Assembly (NCBI GenBank): GCA_028554755.1
Contig: JAPTOF010000024.1
Span: forward strand, 3,782,001-3,846,000
Length of the DNA stretch: 64,000 nucleotides
Reading direction: 5' to 3'
Source of the DNA: Cordia subcordata
Taxonomy: Eukaryota; Streptophyta; Magnoliopsida; Boraginales; Cordiaceae
The translations under genes were made by a program, and so were the position numbers. Below the pieces are notes generated by a model. The model ran no database searches and was not told the DNA's origin. It was given only the letters and a program-made list of their open reading frames with translations. Positions 11,346 through 23,382 of the stretch are shown piece by piece (position 1 is the first letter of the stretch; the number at the start of each line of letters is the position of its first letter).

Positions 11346-12302
11346 TGCTCGTCTTCAAGCAAAAGAACTAAACTTGAAACTATGGATTGACTTCACAAAC
11401 TTGCCTCAGAGATTGCACATAATATATAGTTTTAAGAAGATTCAAGACCGTGTAAAAGTTCAAGTTCCAATTCAAACATCAGTAACACCTCAAATTCAGT
11501 CTTGGTGTGCGTAAATAACCAATCGCATAGTCATGCTAGCAACTTAAATCAACCAATGCAAACAAGTGAATAATGAAACTGATCTCGCTTGAAGAAACTT
11601 CTCAAACTCTTTTTCCTTTTTCTCATTTTCTTTTTTTTTTGCAATTGTTTTCTAACTCACTTCTTTTTCCTTCTCTTCTCCAATGAACTGCATAGGCCTG
11701 CTTTTCATACCAACTCTCCACTAATGTAGACAACACACTATCAAAGATCAATAGGACTTTTCAAGGGTTGTAACATATCGGGTAAGGGCTAACAAAAGAA
11801 AGGATAGAATAGAATTCACAATAAAGAACAAGAGAAATCAAATGAACCCCACAATAAAGGACATAATACTCTCAAATCGTAACACCCAAACAAAAGAATG
11901 CACAACCTCTCTTTTTTTTTCTTTTTTTTCCCTCCTCAAAATTATCCCCTTTTTCCAAATTTCCTCTTTCTTAAGCTTTCTCATAAATCAATATACTGAT
12001 CACAATCAAGAATTTTTCTCAACTCATTTTTTTCCTGGAATTTATTTCTCACTTTTTTTTCCTTTCAAAAACTTTAAGATCAAACTACTTCTCTTTTTTT
12101 TTTCTTCTTTCAATTCTCTTCTTGCCCTTTCATGCTTTCACAATTTGAGAAATCTCGAAACAAATAAACTTTTCCTTCTCATTCACATTCTCTCTTTTTT
12201 TCGCACTCTTTTTTTCTTCCGAAATTTGAAAGTACTCGAAACAAGCAACCTTTTCCTTACCATTGTACTTCAAAATGGGGCAAATAAGTTCTGTTACAAG
12301 GG
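11325..12302. other. Noncoding internal region of element D, left part
   Basis: No coding domain. Long T and CT runs dominate 11580-12250. They create an open frame of 156 codons (11842-12312) that is almost all Phe, Leu, Ser and Ile, a composition artefact. The region ends at the taagg duplication of E. Confidence 0.7.
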
Positions 12303-12307
12303 TAAGG

Positions 12308-14204
12308 TGTAGGATCGATATTATTAAGTGTGGGGTATCCTAGTCCATATTTTCTAAATTATAACTAAGAAAACATGCTAGGAAAATAAAATAACCACAT
12401 TACACACACAAGAACATGCTCAAGAACATATAGAATATAACTAATGCTTGCAAAAATATATAAAGCTAACCTCTTGAAGCGTGGGGCCTTTGATGAAGCT
12501 AAAACCAGTTACAAGCTTTGTTCCCGTTCACGAACAAGGCCACCAAAATTTGCTATAAGAGTGTCACAATAAGCAACTCCCTAGTCTTCTTCCCTATGAT
12601 GAAAGAGACTTATCTTGAGAGAATAGCCTCTTGTGTGGGAAGAAGCAAAGTAATATGCTCTTGAAAAACTAGAGCAAAAATCACACAATAAGTGTGTACT
12701 ATGTGTTGTAGTATTTTCTTGCCAAAAAGGAAGAAATCAACTACAAAGTGGAATGCATAAAATGTGTAGGGTCTTGTCTATTTACAGCGAGAACCTTGGC
12801 ATCTAAAGTTGCTAAACTTTCAATGTGGGAGAAAATTTCCATGTAGTATTTCCTTTTTGAAACTTGTCAATCTTGTCTTGGAAGACTTGTGCAAGTTGTC
12901 CACTTGTTTTTGTAGTATTTTGTAAGTTGTCCACTTGTCTTGGAAGACTTAGGCCAAGCCCATTATCCAAGTCCAACACATAGTCCATAATCCATGTGGA
13001 GGCCCAAGCCCAATAGGAAACCATCCTAGCCCAATTAGGTTATCTTGGACTCTAAAGAAAGCCCAAACCCAATTTCAAGCTTTGGCCCAATAAGGCTACT
13101 ACCACAATATGGAATTTACTCTTTCAAGATTACTCTCTCAAAGTCATTTCAACTAGGGAAGGGACCAAGAAGACACAATTATCATTGGCTTCCAAAAATA
13201 ATTAAAAATATCCTTGCCCGATCTAGGCGACATAATAATTATTTTTAACTTCGATCTATTCCACCATAAGATCAAAGTTGCACTCCAAGAATAATTGTCA
13301 TTACCCAAAAGCTTATCACAAAAGAATGTGAACTTTGTCTTTGACCTACTCAATAACTTACCATAATGCCCCTCTATGTATACCCACAGCTAAGATCGGT
13401 CCTTTGGCCTGTGTACTATCACCTCCTTAGCTGTATCTTTTTCCATTGGGTTTCTTGTCCTATTGCCAACCATCCTTGGTCATGGAATCTCTTGATCTCG
13501 GGGGCGACCCTCAAGCCATATGACCGAGACACCTATAAAGGTAGTATCACTAGATCTAGATTCGGATGATAAATTTGGACAATCCCAAAGGGGGCACATA
13601 GATTCCATTTTGCATATGCATGTTCTAATTAATTAGAACTTAGCACTCAATGCACAAGACTGTTGATCCTAATAAAATAAGATCTCACCCACAGTGAATC
13701 AAAGTACTAAACCCTAACTTCATTAGTTCATCCACATATACTCAAGATTAAGAGCAATGATCATTTAGTAGCAGTGAGTGTCTTGTTTTCTTTCTTTGAT
13801 AGTATGTCGCTAGAAAACATACTCACAATGGTCCTATACAATACGTGACACACGTACTATTGAGACAAATCTAGAAAGTCCTCCAATGACCTAGGTAGAT
13901 CACCCTCAAAGAGGAGACTTACTCAATATAACCTTATCAAAGTAGAGTGCCCAACACTACTATTTGGTTATGGATTCAATTTATGACGTGACTAAATCTA
14001 GACTTGAACCTACTGTGCGTCCAGCCTCACTGCGCACCCAAGTCATTAGTGTAAGTCAAAGGACCTTCATACATGCATCGATAAAACATAACAGAGATTA
14101 TATGTAAGAAACTCATAATGCCATTTAACAAAAATATGATTATACATTGTTTCATATCCAAAATGTCATGTACAAGTGAGCTTTAGGGCATACTAATCCT
14201 AACA
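12308..14204 (-). mobile_element. Solo LTR E of the copia F family (1897 bp)
   Basis: The reverse complement matches the F LTR (5643-7532) from end to end, starting TGTTAGGATTAG and ending CGATCCTACA. It is flanked by taagg at 12303-12307 and 14205-14209. There is no internal region, so an unequal exchange between the two LTRs removed it. It sits inside element D in the opposite orientation to F. Confidence 0.95.
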
Positions 14205-14796
14205 TAAGGATGATAGTTTTTTTTTTAACGGTTAAAAGGTCAAGGGTAATGAGGGTTAAACAAAGAAAAAGCCCATGCATAAAAAGGCTCAAAGGGGTTA
14301 CTAGAGATAACATAACATAGGGTCAGGCTTGAAAGGCCCAAACGATCCAAAAATGTCCTAAATTATCTCTTTAATAGTGCATTGTCTAGGATTTTGCCTT
14401 GAGTGGTACTCAAATAGGTTCTAGAGTTCAAATATAAAATGAACAACAAATCTCCTCAATACACCACAACTTTTAATCAATTGACAACCAATTCAAGAAA
14501 CTCAATCAGAGAGAATTCAGTAATCCAAACAATCATATGCTCATGGTTATGTACTCAAGAAAGTTCAAGAACTCAACTAAGGTGAAACTGACATCCAAAT
14601 CAAAAAAGAACAAAAAAAAAATGTTTGTTACTTCCAAGAACTGTATTCAATCTCAACCATGTTCTCATCATTGGCATGTGAATATCAACCCATAATCAAG
14701 ACACACAAAACAATTTTTTTTTGTTCTCAATTTTTCAAATTTTTTTTTTGATTTTTTATTTTTTTGCCGAGAGTTTCTTATCCCTAACAAAAAACT
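14205..14796. other. Noncoding internal region of element D, right part
   Basis: Starts with the second taagg copy and carries poly-T and poly-A runs near 14215, 14610 and 14715-14765. The last 20 bases (14777-14796) are, on the minus strand, AGTTTTTTGTTAGGGATAAG, which could be a decayed primer-binding site next to an LTR end at 14797. No coding domain. Confidence 0.55.
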
Positions 14797-16409
14797 TGTT
14801 CGTGTGAAAACCACAAGTGCACAATATCGTGACAAGTAATAAAGTGATGTGTAGAGTATTGTTCCTAGGAGGATTGTATTGTCAAGTACTGAAATTGACA
14901 AATCTTACTACTATTTGAACAATCGAAAGAAAATAATGAGGAAAACTTTGATCAAAATAAATAACTAAATTCTTAAGTAATTAATAAACTCACAAGAAAT
15001 AAATTAAAAACAATTAATAAAAGAAAAACAAATTAAAATTAAAATTAATAAACTAACAAGAACTGCAAATAAAGATGACTAGGGCACATGATTTCACTTA
15101 AGACATCTACTAGATATTTTATTTAGTTGTGCACTTTCCCCCTATTAATTTAATCTAAGTAGCCGGATTCTCTAGATTAATCAATTATCTCTCTCGAGTA
15201 TAGTTAATCTTACACTTACAAGCTTCTCGGCTATATCTCTATGCAAGACAACCTATAAGTGTGCCTAAAGTTCTAGAATCCTTACACAGGCTATGCTAAC
15301 TTTGTCCATATCTCTATGCAACAAATAATTAACATCAACTCATATAGGTCCATTACACATATCACCTCCTGGTTTCAACATGCAATTAAAATCAACTCAA
15401 TTGGTGGCCAATCAAAAGAGAGCATTAAGCCCAATGCACAACTTAAAATAAAATTATCACGTCGTAGTCAAAGATTTATCACAACCCTACTAAGAGAAAT
15501 TTAACTCATGTTCAAGAATATAAATCCTAAACTAATCAATCGAAACATGCTAAAATAATAAAAATATAAATTAAAATTTGAAATTGAAATTTAATACTAA
15601 TATAAAAATCTAAAACAGTAATTAATTATTGAAACAATAATCCAAACTCAAAACTAAGACTAAATAATAAATCTGAAACAATAAACATGAATTGAAAGTA
15701 ACCCCTAAATCTAAATAATAAATTTTATCTAAAAATTAAAGAGATCAAGAGAGCAAACTCGCTTAAGAGTTATCATTAAATTCAAAAGCTTCTGGAGAAA
15801 AAGTCACAATGCCTCTCTTAACTCTGCTCCTCGTGCCTGCTTCCCAAGTCTCTTTCTTTTTTCAGCTCATACAAAAAGTCTTCTCCACCGCCACAAGAAT
15901 TCCAACCTTGGCAAATTTCTTCTTCTTTTTTCCAAATCCTCATGGTGGGTTCCACAAGAACCATTGTTTAATTTGCCAAAATCATCTCTTCCTTCTAGAC
16001 ACGTGAGATAACAAATTTAAATAACTCTTTCCTGCTAAATGTCTTGTCGTGGTTCCCATGGCATTAATTGCAAATTCAAATTTTTCTCAAACCTTGTTTA
16101 AAATCTTCTACTTCAATTTTGACCATCTTAACGACAGAATTAGCTCGAGCTCTGAACAAGAAAGGTGTAGGTCCCATCGTGAACTTTTCATTGACATCTT
16201 GAACCATCTAATTTTGAGATTCGTAGCGAGAAGTTACAGATAAAAGACTAAAAAAGCTTATTTTTCTCCAAAAATCCACATTTATTCCACCTATAAAATT
16301 AATAGAAAAATGACACTTATTAGGTAGAATTTATTCTAAAATATAATTCAATCAAACTCAAAATTCTATTTTAAGAGGTATAAAAATATAGGAAAAATTA
16401 AGCTTATCA
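14797..16409 (-). repeat. Probable 5' LTR of element D (1613 bp)
   Basis: On the minus strand it starts TGATAAGCTTAA at 16409 and would end CACGAACA at 14797, next to the possible primer site. The first 126 bases recur at the other end of D; the remainder has no second copy in the window. The alternative is that only 16284-16409 is the LTR. Short open frames here (15316-16243) have no recognisable domain. Confidence 0.5.
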
Positions 16410-16805
16410 TACTCTAGGGATGATCGACCTAGGGACAGACCTACACCAAGGCCTAGTGGATAATAAAATAGCTAATTAGGAGTCTAGACAAGAGCACCCT
16501 CCTCAAAACCTAATCCATCAAGTAATCCCTTAATAAAAAAATCTTAGATCACCCATAATCAATCGTATGTCACCCCTAGTTCACAATTCCATAAGCTATT
16601 TACCCTAGTTAGTTTGTATCTCCTATCTCCTATTTCACTTTCTTAGTTTAGTAGTCTTTTACTTTCCCTTAGAGCTCTATTCAATCTAAAACTCAAAAGG
16701 ATTGGTAGTTTAGGACTTAGAGTAGCTCCTTAGAACACACGACTCTGAGTCATACCCTGTTTTAGGCTCCCTGAGGGCACAACCTCATATTCGCACGCTC
16801 ACGTT
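16410..16805 (+). repeat. 5' LTR of gypsy element B, last piece (3' truncated)
   Basis: Resumes at the second tactct copy and follows the 3' LTR (24854 onward) up to about 16805. There it jumps into gag. The end of the LTR, the primer site and the leader are missing, so this is a deletion junction. Confidence 0.85.
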
Positions 16806-18015
16806 GTGGGATAAGCTCCATTCATATTTTTATCAAAAGTTCTTTCCTATGGCTAAAACCACTAACCTTAAGGCATCTATTATGATCTTTTCTCAACATG
16901 ATTTTGAGACTTTCCATGAACCTTGGGAAAGGTTTAATGATCTCCTTAGGTGATGTTTACACCACAGTTATGGCATACACGACCTTCTTTAATACTTCTT
17001 TAGAGGTTTGACCGAGCAACAAAGAATGTTAGTGAATGCTATGTTTGGGGGTGGGTTTTATAACTTGAGGCCTAGTAAAGCATGAAAAAGGATAGAATTT
17101 TTTGCTGAGGATCCTTTTCAGAATATTGCCATGGATAGGTCTAGCAAAGGAGCCACCAGGAAAGGTGTTCATGAGATAGGTACTTCATCGAATCTTCCTA
17201 CCGAGGTTAAAGCTTTGACACATAAGCTTGATTAATTCATTTATTTGATTCTATAATCGTAGGGCTGTAGAGCTAATCCTTTAGGTTCCTCATCCACACT
17301 GTCAGTTGTAAAGGTTTGTGCATTGTGTTTTAAGTCCACACATGAGACAATGCTTGCCCTCTCGCTGTACAGTTTCCAAAATTCATGCACGAGCAAGTTT
17401 GTGCTACCCAAGGGTACTCACGAGAGTACAATTCTTACTCAAACATTTATAATCTAGGTTGGAGAGATAATCCTAAGTTATCTTAGCGTCAAGGCTAGTT
17501 TAAGTCATCCTAGCTCCAGGTCCTATTCCAACAAAGACCTCATCCTGCTAATCCTCTACGGTTCTATAATGTGAATCAGGCTAGACTTCCTAGTGCACCA
17601 CAACATTAGGCACTTTCTATACCATATGCCTCAGCACTTCCCACACAGTCTGCACCTATCCCTCAGTCCTCTAGTGATGATAAATTTGACCTTATCATTC
17701 AGATATATAAGTTACAGCAATAGATTCTAGAGAGACAACAATAGTAGATAGAGAACTATCAGGCTTAGGTAGATGCCCAATTAGGATAGCTTGCTAGTCA
17801 TTTGAGCACTAGGGCTCTAGGAAAAGTGCCTTCATAGCCGAAAGTAAATCCTAAAGGTAAGTTATGTTCCTCTTTCAACCCCACCTATCTCTCTCAGGCC
17901 CAGGCCAAGGCTGTTACCACCCTTGGGAGTGATAGGATAGTTGACAATAAGATAAGAGTTGAGCCATATGAAAAGCCTATACCCATAGGTCTTTCTAAGT
18001 CTTGTTACCACCCTA
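16806..18015 (+). pseudogene. Degenerate gag of gypsy element B, 5' end deleted
   Basis: Begins inside gag at a sequence matching the minus strand of element A near 27990 (DELQ..FYQKFF region), then ERFNDLLR and the MDRSSKGATRKGVHEIGTSS stretch that parallels A's MDKQSKEATKRGVHVIGTSS at 27684. Many TAG and TGA codons and frame changes follow, including a Gln-rich part where several CAG codons have become TAG (about 17715-17780). Gag would build the particle core; this copy cannot encode one. Confidence 0.75.
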
Positions 18016-18912
18016 TTGAGTTTAGGGAGAGTCTTGTTGACAAAAAAGCCTATTAAAGAGAAAGGTGAGAGTATTAAGCCGGTTAAGTCCCACAAGTCTA
18101 AAGATGTTGCTCCTAGAGTTCTATTGCCATCCACTTTAGAGAAGCTAGCACTTAGTGAGGATACTAGGTTTTTCAACGGTTTGGAGCACTTGAAAGATCT
18201 TAAGGTGAATCTTCTATTGGTTGATGCAGTCCTTTCTATCCTATCTTACTCTAATTTTTCAAGGACCTTTGTACTAGAAAGCGTACCATATCTAGCATGC
18301 TAAAAAAGGTGAAACTCATAGAGAAAGTAAGTTGCACATTGGGCCTTCCACCCAAGCTCAGTGATCCTGGAGCTTTCACCATTCCTTGTCGCATTCAAAA
18401 GACCCAGATTGATGATGCTTTATTAGATTTAGGGTTTAGTGTGAACCTTATTCCTTTTTCTGTTTATCAACAAGTAGGTATAGGCCATTTATTACCCACT
18501 CATGTCATACTATAGCTAGTTGATAGATCCGAGCGTAGACTTAGAGATGTAGTTGAGGATGTTATGGTCCAACTTGGTGAGTTCATGGAGGATGTTATGG
18601 TCCAACTTGGTGAGTTCATGTACCCCATAAAGTTCTTAGTGTTAGACATGGATTCTAGTCATGACACTAAGCATGCTATACCCATTCTTTTAGGTTGCCT
18701 CTTCTTTGTCACAGCCCAATCCAGTCACCCGTTATAAGTTAGGGTTGCTAGAGATTAAGTTTAGGAATTTGAGGTCCACTTTGAAGGTAGTAGAGGACGT
18801 GAATAGAGCAATTGTAGGTAGAGAAGATAAGGAAGAATGCTTTATGATTAATGTGATACACTCATATGTTGAGGACCATATTAAGGAGAGCAAGACTGAT
18901 AGTAATGAGTGA
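18016..18912 (+). pseudogene. Gypsy B gag end, aspartic protease and linker, broken
   Basis: The open piece 18016-18303 carries the Gag-protease junction (KEKGESIKPV, TFVLESV). 18297-18515 holds the protease core, FTIPCRIQ then LLDLGFSVNLIPFSVYQ; the active-site loop usually reads D-L/S-G-A/S, so Phe in LDLGFS is odd. A 33-bp tandem duplication lies at 18555-18620. 18706-18912 is the protease-RT linker. It contains HSYVEDHIKESK, matching A's HSCVKDHIEETK (25825-26037). Stops separate the pieces. Confidence 0.8.
18555..18620 (+). repeat. 33-bp tandem duplication in the B protease region
   Basis: Two back-to-back copies starting GAGGATGTTATGG, the second at 18588. The length is a multiple of three, so the frame would not be disturbed. 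Confidence 0.9.
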
Positions 18913-19263
18913 GAGAGCTTGAGGACATTTTAGCTACCATTAACTCAGAGTCCTTTGTGTGGAGATGTATAGCTTCTATTTCCATAGTTGATGATTCTAG
19001 GCCTAAGCAGTCACTTCTGGTTAATGCTTCATTCCTATTCTTAGTGATGATTGTGATAATAGTAAGGTTGATTCCCCCTTGGTTGAGCCTACCCCATCCA
19101 TAAAGCTCAAACCCCTTTCTGAGCATTTGAAGTATGTATTCTTAGGACCTAAAAGGACTCTTCATATTAGCATAGCTTTATATTTGTCTAGTGGGCATTA
19201 GGAGCGTCTATATTAAGTGTCCTTAGAGATCATAAGAAGGCCATTAGGTAGAAGATTGATGGT

Positions 19264-20130
19264 TTGATAGGTATAGATCCTATAGTTTATATGCATAAGA
19301 TACACCTTGAGGATGGCGCAGTTTCTTCTAAAGAGATGCAGAGAAGACTGGACCCACATATGTCTAAAGTTTTTAGAAAAGTGATCATTAAGTTGTTAGA
19401 TACAGGTATCATTTATCTGATCTGTGATAGTGAGTGGATCAGTCTACTTCAGGCAGTTTCTAAGAAGTCAAGGATTATAGTGGTTAAGAATGAGAGAGGA
19501 GAGCTTATTCTTACTCGTACACCCATAAGTTGGAGAGTTTGTATTGAATGTAGAAAGCTTAACTCAAAGACTGGAACGAATCATTTCCCTTTACCCTTCC
19601 TTGACCAGATCTTAGATAGAGTAGCTGGTCGTAGCTACTATTCTTTCTTAGATGGGTATTCAGGGTGTAATCAGCTCCCCATGTTCCCTAAGGACCAGGA
19701 GAAGACCACTTCCACTTGCCCTTATGGCACGTTTTCTTATCGGAGAATGCCATTCGGTCTTTTCAGTGTGCCTGCTATTTTTTAGAGATGTATGATGGCC
19801 ATCTTTAGTGATATGATTAAGAAACACTTAGAGATTTTTATGAATGATATCTTAGTTTTTGGAGATAGCTTTGATGAGTGCCTTAAACAGTTATCTTTAG
19901 TGTTAGATAGATGTGTTAAGATGAATTTAGTACTTAGTTGGGAGAAATCTTATTTCATAGTATAAAGAGGGGAAGTCTTGAGCATGTAGTGTCTACTAAT
20001 GGTATTCAAGTTGACCCAGCTAAGATAGAACTCATAAAGAAGTTGCCTGTTCATAGGTCTATTATAGATATGAGATCCTTCCTAAGCCATGCAGGGTCCT
20101 ATATTAAGTTCATTAAGAATTTTAGCTAGA
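19264..20130 (+). pseudogene. Gypsy B reverse transcriptase with altered active site
   Basis: The open piece 19264-19785 contains DGYSGCNQ and the YGTFSYRRMPFGL motif of gypsy reverse transcriptase. A TAG then replaces the Gln before RCMMAIFSDM. The catalytic motif reads FMND near 19840, whereas A keeps FMDD and the family norm is YMDD or FMDD. The second-position Asp has become Asn, which should abolish polymerase activity. The thumb and connection part continues in another frame at 19938-20129 (SIKRGSLEHVVSTNGIQVDP). Confidence 0.88.
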
Positions 20131-20163
20131 TAGCACATCCATTGTCTAGGCTTTTAGCACAAG

Positions 20164-20586
20164 ATGTTCCATTTGTGTTTGATGGTGAGAGTGTTAGAGT
20201 GTTTGATAGGCTTAAGTGCTTATTGTCCCCTTCTTCTATTATCCAACTGCAAATACAGTTTTTCTTTTAAGATTATGTGTGATGCATCTGATTTTGCCAT
20301 AGGAGCTATATTAGGACAGAGAAAGGATTGGTTGCCCAATGTTATTTACTATGCTAGTAAGACTTTGGATAAGGCTCAAAAGAATTACACCACCATAGAG
20401 AAAAAGCTTCTAGTAGTATTCTCCCTTGATAATTTTAGGTTATACATCCTTAGGTCTAAGGTCATAGTTTACACTAATCATGCGACTTTGAGATATCTTT
20501 TAGCCAAGCATGAATCTAAGCCTAGCTTGATTAAATGGATGCTTTTTCTACAAGAATTTGACATAGAAATTAGAGACAAAAAGTAG
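20164..20586 (+). pseudogene. Gypsy B RNase H domain
   Basis: Contains [15 protein letters not shown], then [21 protein letters not shown], and [14 protein letters not shown] followed by [13 protein letters not shown]. The usual third acidic residue in VYTDHA is Asn here, so this nuclease is also expected to be dead. The domain follows the reverse transcriptase in normal gypsy order. The frame stops at 20586, before the Asn-x-x-Ala-Asp-x-Leu-Ser-Arg segment, which is still readable out of frame just after it. Confidence 0.88.
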
Positions 20587-20754
20587 TGAAAATTTGGTTG
20601 CCGATCATCTATCTCGTCTCATTTATGAGTCCCCTAGTGATTCTCTCCCCTTTTGTGATTTCTTTCCTGATGAGCAATTGTTGCAATTTCTTACCACACA
20701 CCATGGTTGCGCACATAGTGAATTATCTTAACACAGGACAGTTTCCTTCACATT

Positions 20755-20785
<31 letters not shown>

Positions 20786-20801
20786 TATATATATATATAT
20801 A
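20755..20801. repeat. Compound microsatellite (AG)n(AT)n inside B pol
   Basis: About 14 AG units followed by about 9 AT units between the RNase H and integrase regions. It probably expanded after insertion, since the spacer should be coding. Confidence 0.95.
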
Positions 20802-21049
20802 GGTTCTTCGCACAGGTTAGGAACTTTTTCTAGAAGGACCCTCTTTAAGGTTTGTGTAGATTAGGTGATTCACCAGTATGTGCCTGAGATTGAGTATGAA
20901 AGCATATTAAGCATATGTCATGGAGAGGGATGTGGCAGTCAAATGGAAAGAAGACAGCAGCTAAGGTCTTGCAAGTTTTGTAGGAAATGTATTAGATGTT
21001 AGTAGGTTGGATCCATTTCTAGGAGAGACATGATGTCTTTATCCTTCAC

Positions 21050-21971
21050 TCTTTCTTGTGAGTTATTTGATGTTTGAGATATAGATTTCTTGGGTCCATT
21101 TCCACCTTCCTTTAGGTACCAGTAAATCTTAGTGGCTACAGATTATATGTCCAAATGGGTTGAGGCAATCCTCGTACGCACAAATGACCATAGGCTTGTG
21201 ATCAAGTTCATTAAGAAGAACATCTTTGCTAGATCTGGAGTCCCTAGAGTCTTGATTAATGATGGTGGTCAACATTTTCGCCATAGGATGCTTAAGGCTT
21301 TATTGAAAAGATATTCAGTCACACATAAGATTGCTAACCCATATCACCCACAGACTCGTGGACAAATTAAAGTGGACAATAGGGAGAGCAAGTCCATTTT
21401 AGAGAAGATGGTTAAGCCAGATAGGAAAGATTGGTCTACTAGGTTGAATGATGTATTATAGGCCTACCATACAGCATTCCGCACTTCTATTGGCATGTTT
21501 TCGTGTAAACTAGTGTATGGTAAGGCTTGCCACCTGCCTGTTGAGTTAGAGCATCGAGTATATTAGGCCATTAAAGCCCTAAATTTTGATTTGGTGAGAA
21601 CAGGTGAGAAAAGAAAGCTAGATCTAGCAGAGTTGGAAAAGCTTATGTTTGAGGCACATAAGAATGCCAAGCTCTACAAGGATATGATGAAGAAAATGCA
21701 TGATAGGCACATTGTTAAAAAGTCTTTCTCTCTTAATGATAGAATTTGGTTGTTTAATTCTCGTTTGAAGCTTTTTCCAAGAAAGTTGAAGTCAAGATGG
21801 GATGGTCCTTATAGGGTGATTGAAACATACCCTTTTGGAGCCATGAAAATTAAAGATTTGAAGGATGGCCAAGAAATGACTGTGAATGGACAATGCCTGA
21901 AGCATGCTTTTAATCCAAGCATGGCTCATGTGGAGATTATTAAGCTTCAAGACACTATCTATAAAGAATGA
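21050..21971 (+). pseudogene. Gypsy B integrase core and C-terminal domain
   Basis: 21132-21461 is the catalytic core: ATDYMSKWVEAI (first Asp), VLINDGGQHF (second Asp), then YHPQTRGQIKVDNRE where the third acidic residue is Lys instead of Glu. Stops near 21461 and 21566 separate the next piece. 21591-21971 carries the C-terminal part, with DRIWLFNSRLKLFPRKL, SRWDGPYRV and KDGQEMTVNGQ, and stops at a plausible natural end. Element G keeps a homologous end (KYLKDDLELTMNRQHLK) at 44869-45041. The Lys change and the stops make it inactive. Confidence 0.88.
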
Positions 21972-23382
21972 TGATAGGTGATCGCCTGGTTGAAGGCGTG
22001 GTAGTTAGTGCTACTAGGAGGCAACCAAGATTAATTTTGGTATTTTCGTTCTTTGTTTTCATTTTTCTTACATTTGTTTTCTTTTAGGTTTTACAAGTGT
22101 TGATTCACATCTCTATATTTTCCTTAGAATACACCTTGTTTATCATTTGCACATGCCAATGCAAGCTTGTATGGAAAAGTCTATTAATCTTGCACTTCGT
22201 GAGTATAAGTGGTTTATTCAAAAATAAGATTAGTAGATGATTCATAAATCATTGGCATTGAAGAGCTCCAAAAGAACACAAGATTATATCTATCCTTTCT
22301 CCACTTGTCCTCTTTTATCTACCTTATCCCCACTACCCTTACATGCTTTGTGATGTTTGTTTGCTTGTTATGTGGTTTTGTTCTATTTGCTTGAGGACAA
22401 GCAAAGTTTAGGTTTAGGGGTATGGGAGTTTGGTTTTCTTGTTTTACGTTTTTTTAGGATAGATTTGCATTATTTTCGTAAAAATGGTAAATTTTTTTTC
22501 AATTTTTGTGCATATAAAATCATTTATCTCTTTACTGATTGGAGTGTTTGCTCTTGTCATTAACTTAATTGATTGGTGAAAAAAGGTAGTATTGTGAGGA
22601 GTGAATAAAGTGGAGGGAAAACCGGGACTTTAACGAGATGCCTTTGGAAAACTGTAGGAAGTAAGCACATTTAAGAATGCACCTTGTATCTACCCCATGA
22701 CTTGGTTGGAAAAAGTGTTTCAAGAGGGTTGTTGATTTGAGTGCCCTTTCCTTGATTAGTTCTTTTTAATATGCCTTAGCCTTTCTTTTTCTTTTCTTTT
22801 TTGTTTATGTTTTATATTAAGAAAATTGAAAAAAAAGGGAAAAATACAAAAATGTGAAAAAAGTGAAAAATATTGAAAAAAAAGAGAAAAAAATGAAAAA
22901 AAAAATGTGAAAAATTCAAAAGACAACAAAAAGATGAAAAAGTGAAGTTGTTTGAATAAGTGTCAAGTGACACAATGTCAATTTGACACAAGTTTCTCTT
23001 TTGTTCCTTCATATGTTGTGAATAAGGCTCTTACATCATTTGTGAGCCTTTGTGGTTGTTTCTTCTCTCCTTGTATCTTTGGGGTTATATGCATATTGAG
23101 AGGCCATGTCAGTTGAGGGAGCACGAAGTATCAACATTCCAGGTAAATGTGTTGGACTCTTAGATTTGTGATGGCTCCAGCTACTTGGGAACTTCCTGTG
23201 AGGTACGAGGATCTTTGTAAAGGGAGGATCCCAAAAAGGCTTGGAGATCCCTTTTACAAAAATAATGGCCCCTTTCATACTCCTTTGGCTTGCTATCATA
23301 GCAAGTCAATTCTTTAGCAACTTAGCGCTAAACATAGGATCGGTCTTACTTGGGGACAAGCAAAGAAAAGGTTTGGGAGTGT
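21972..23382 (+). other. Noncoding 3' region and polypurine tract of element B
   Basis: About 1.4 kb between the integrase stop and the 3' LTR, a usual feature of Athila/Tat-like elements. It parallels 45042-46431 of element G (CTACTAGGAGGCAACC near 22012 and 45087; the lighter match continues to the tract). A-rich runs at 22830-22930 give false open frames. The polypurine tract is about 23361-23380. Confidence 0.75.

Larger units (their letters stand above)
11199..16409 (-). mobile_element. Noncoding LTR retroelement D (LARD-like), inserted in B's 5' LTR
   Basis: A 126-bp direct repeat marks both ends (11199-11324 and 16284-16409), and tactct flanks the element (11193-11198 and 16410-16415). 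On the minus strand a G-rich polypurine tract (complement of 11325-11345) precedes the left repeat, so the element reads right to left. The sequence after 14797 looks like a primer-site region, so the true 5' LTR may be 14797-16409. The left copy then ends after only 126 bases, yet abuts an exact target duplication. No coding domain is seen. The internal region (11325-12302 plus 14205-14796) is pyrimidine-rich and noncoding. Solo LTR E interrupts it. Confidence 0.8.

Noticed and set aside
11842..12312. 156-codon open frame on the plus strand
   Set aside because: Poly-T driven, almost all Phe, Leu, Ser and Ile, inside noncoding element D and running into solo LTR E.
20755..20801. Regulatory GAGA element
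   Set aside because: It is a compound microsatellite inside decayed pol, not near a promoter.
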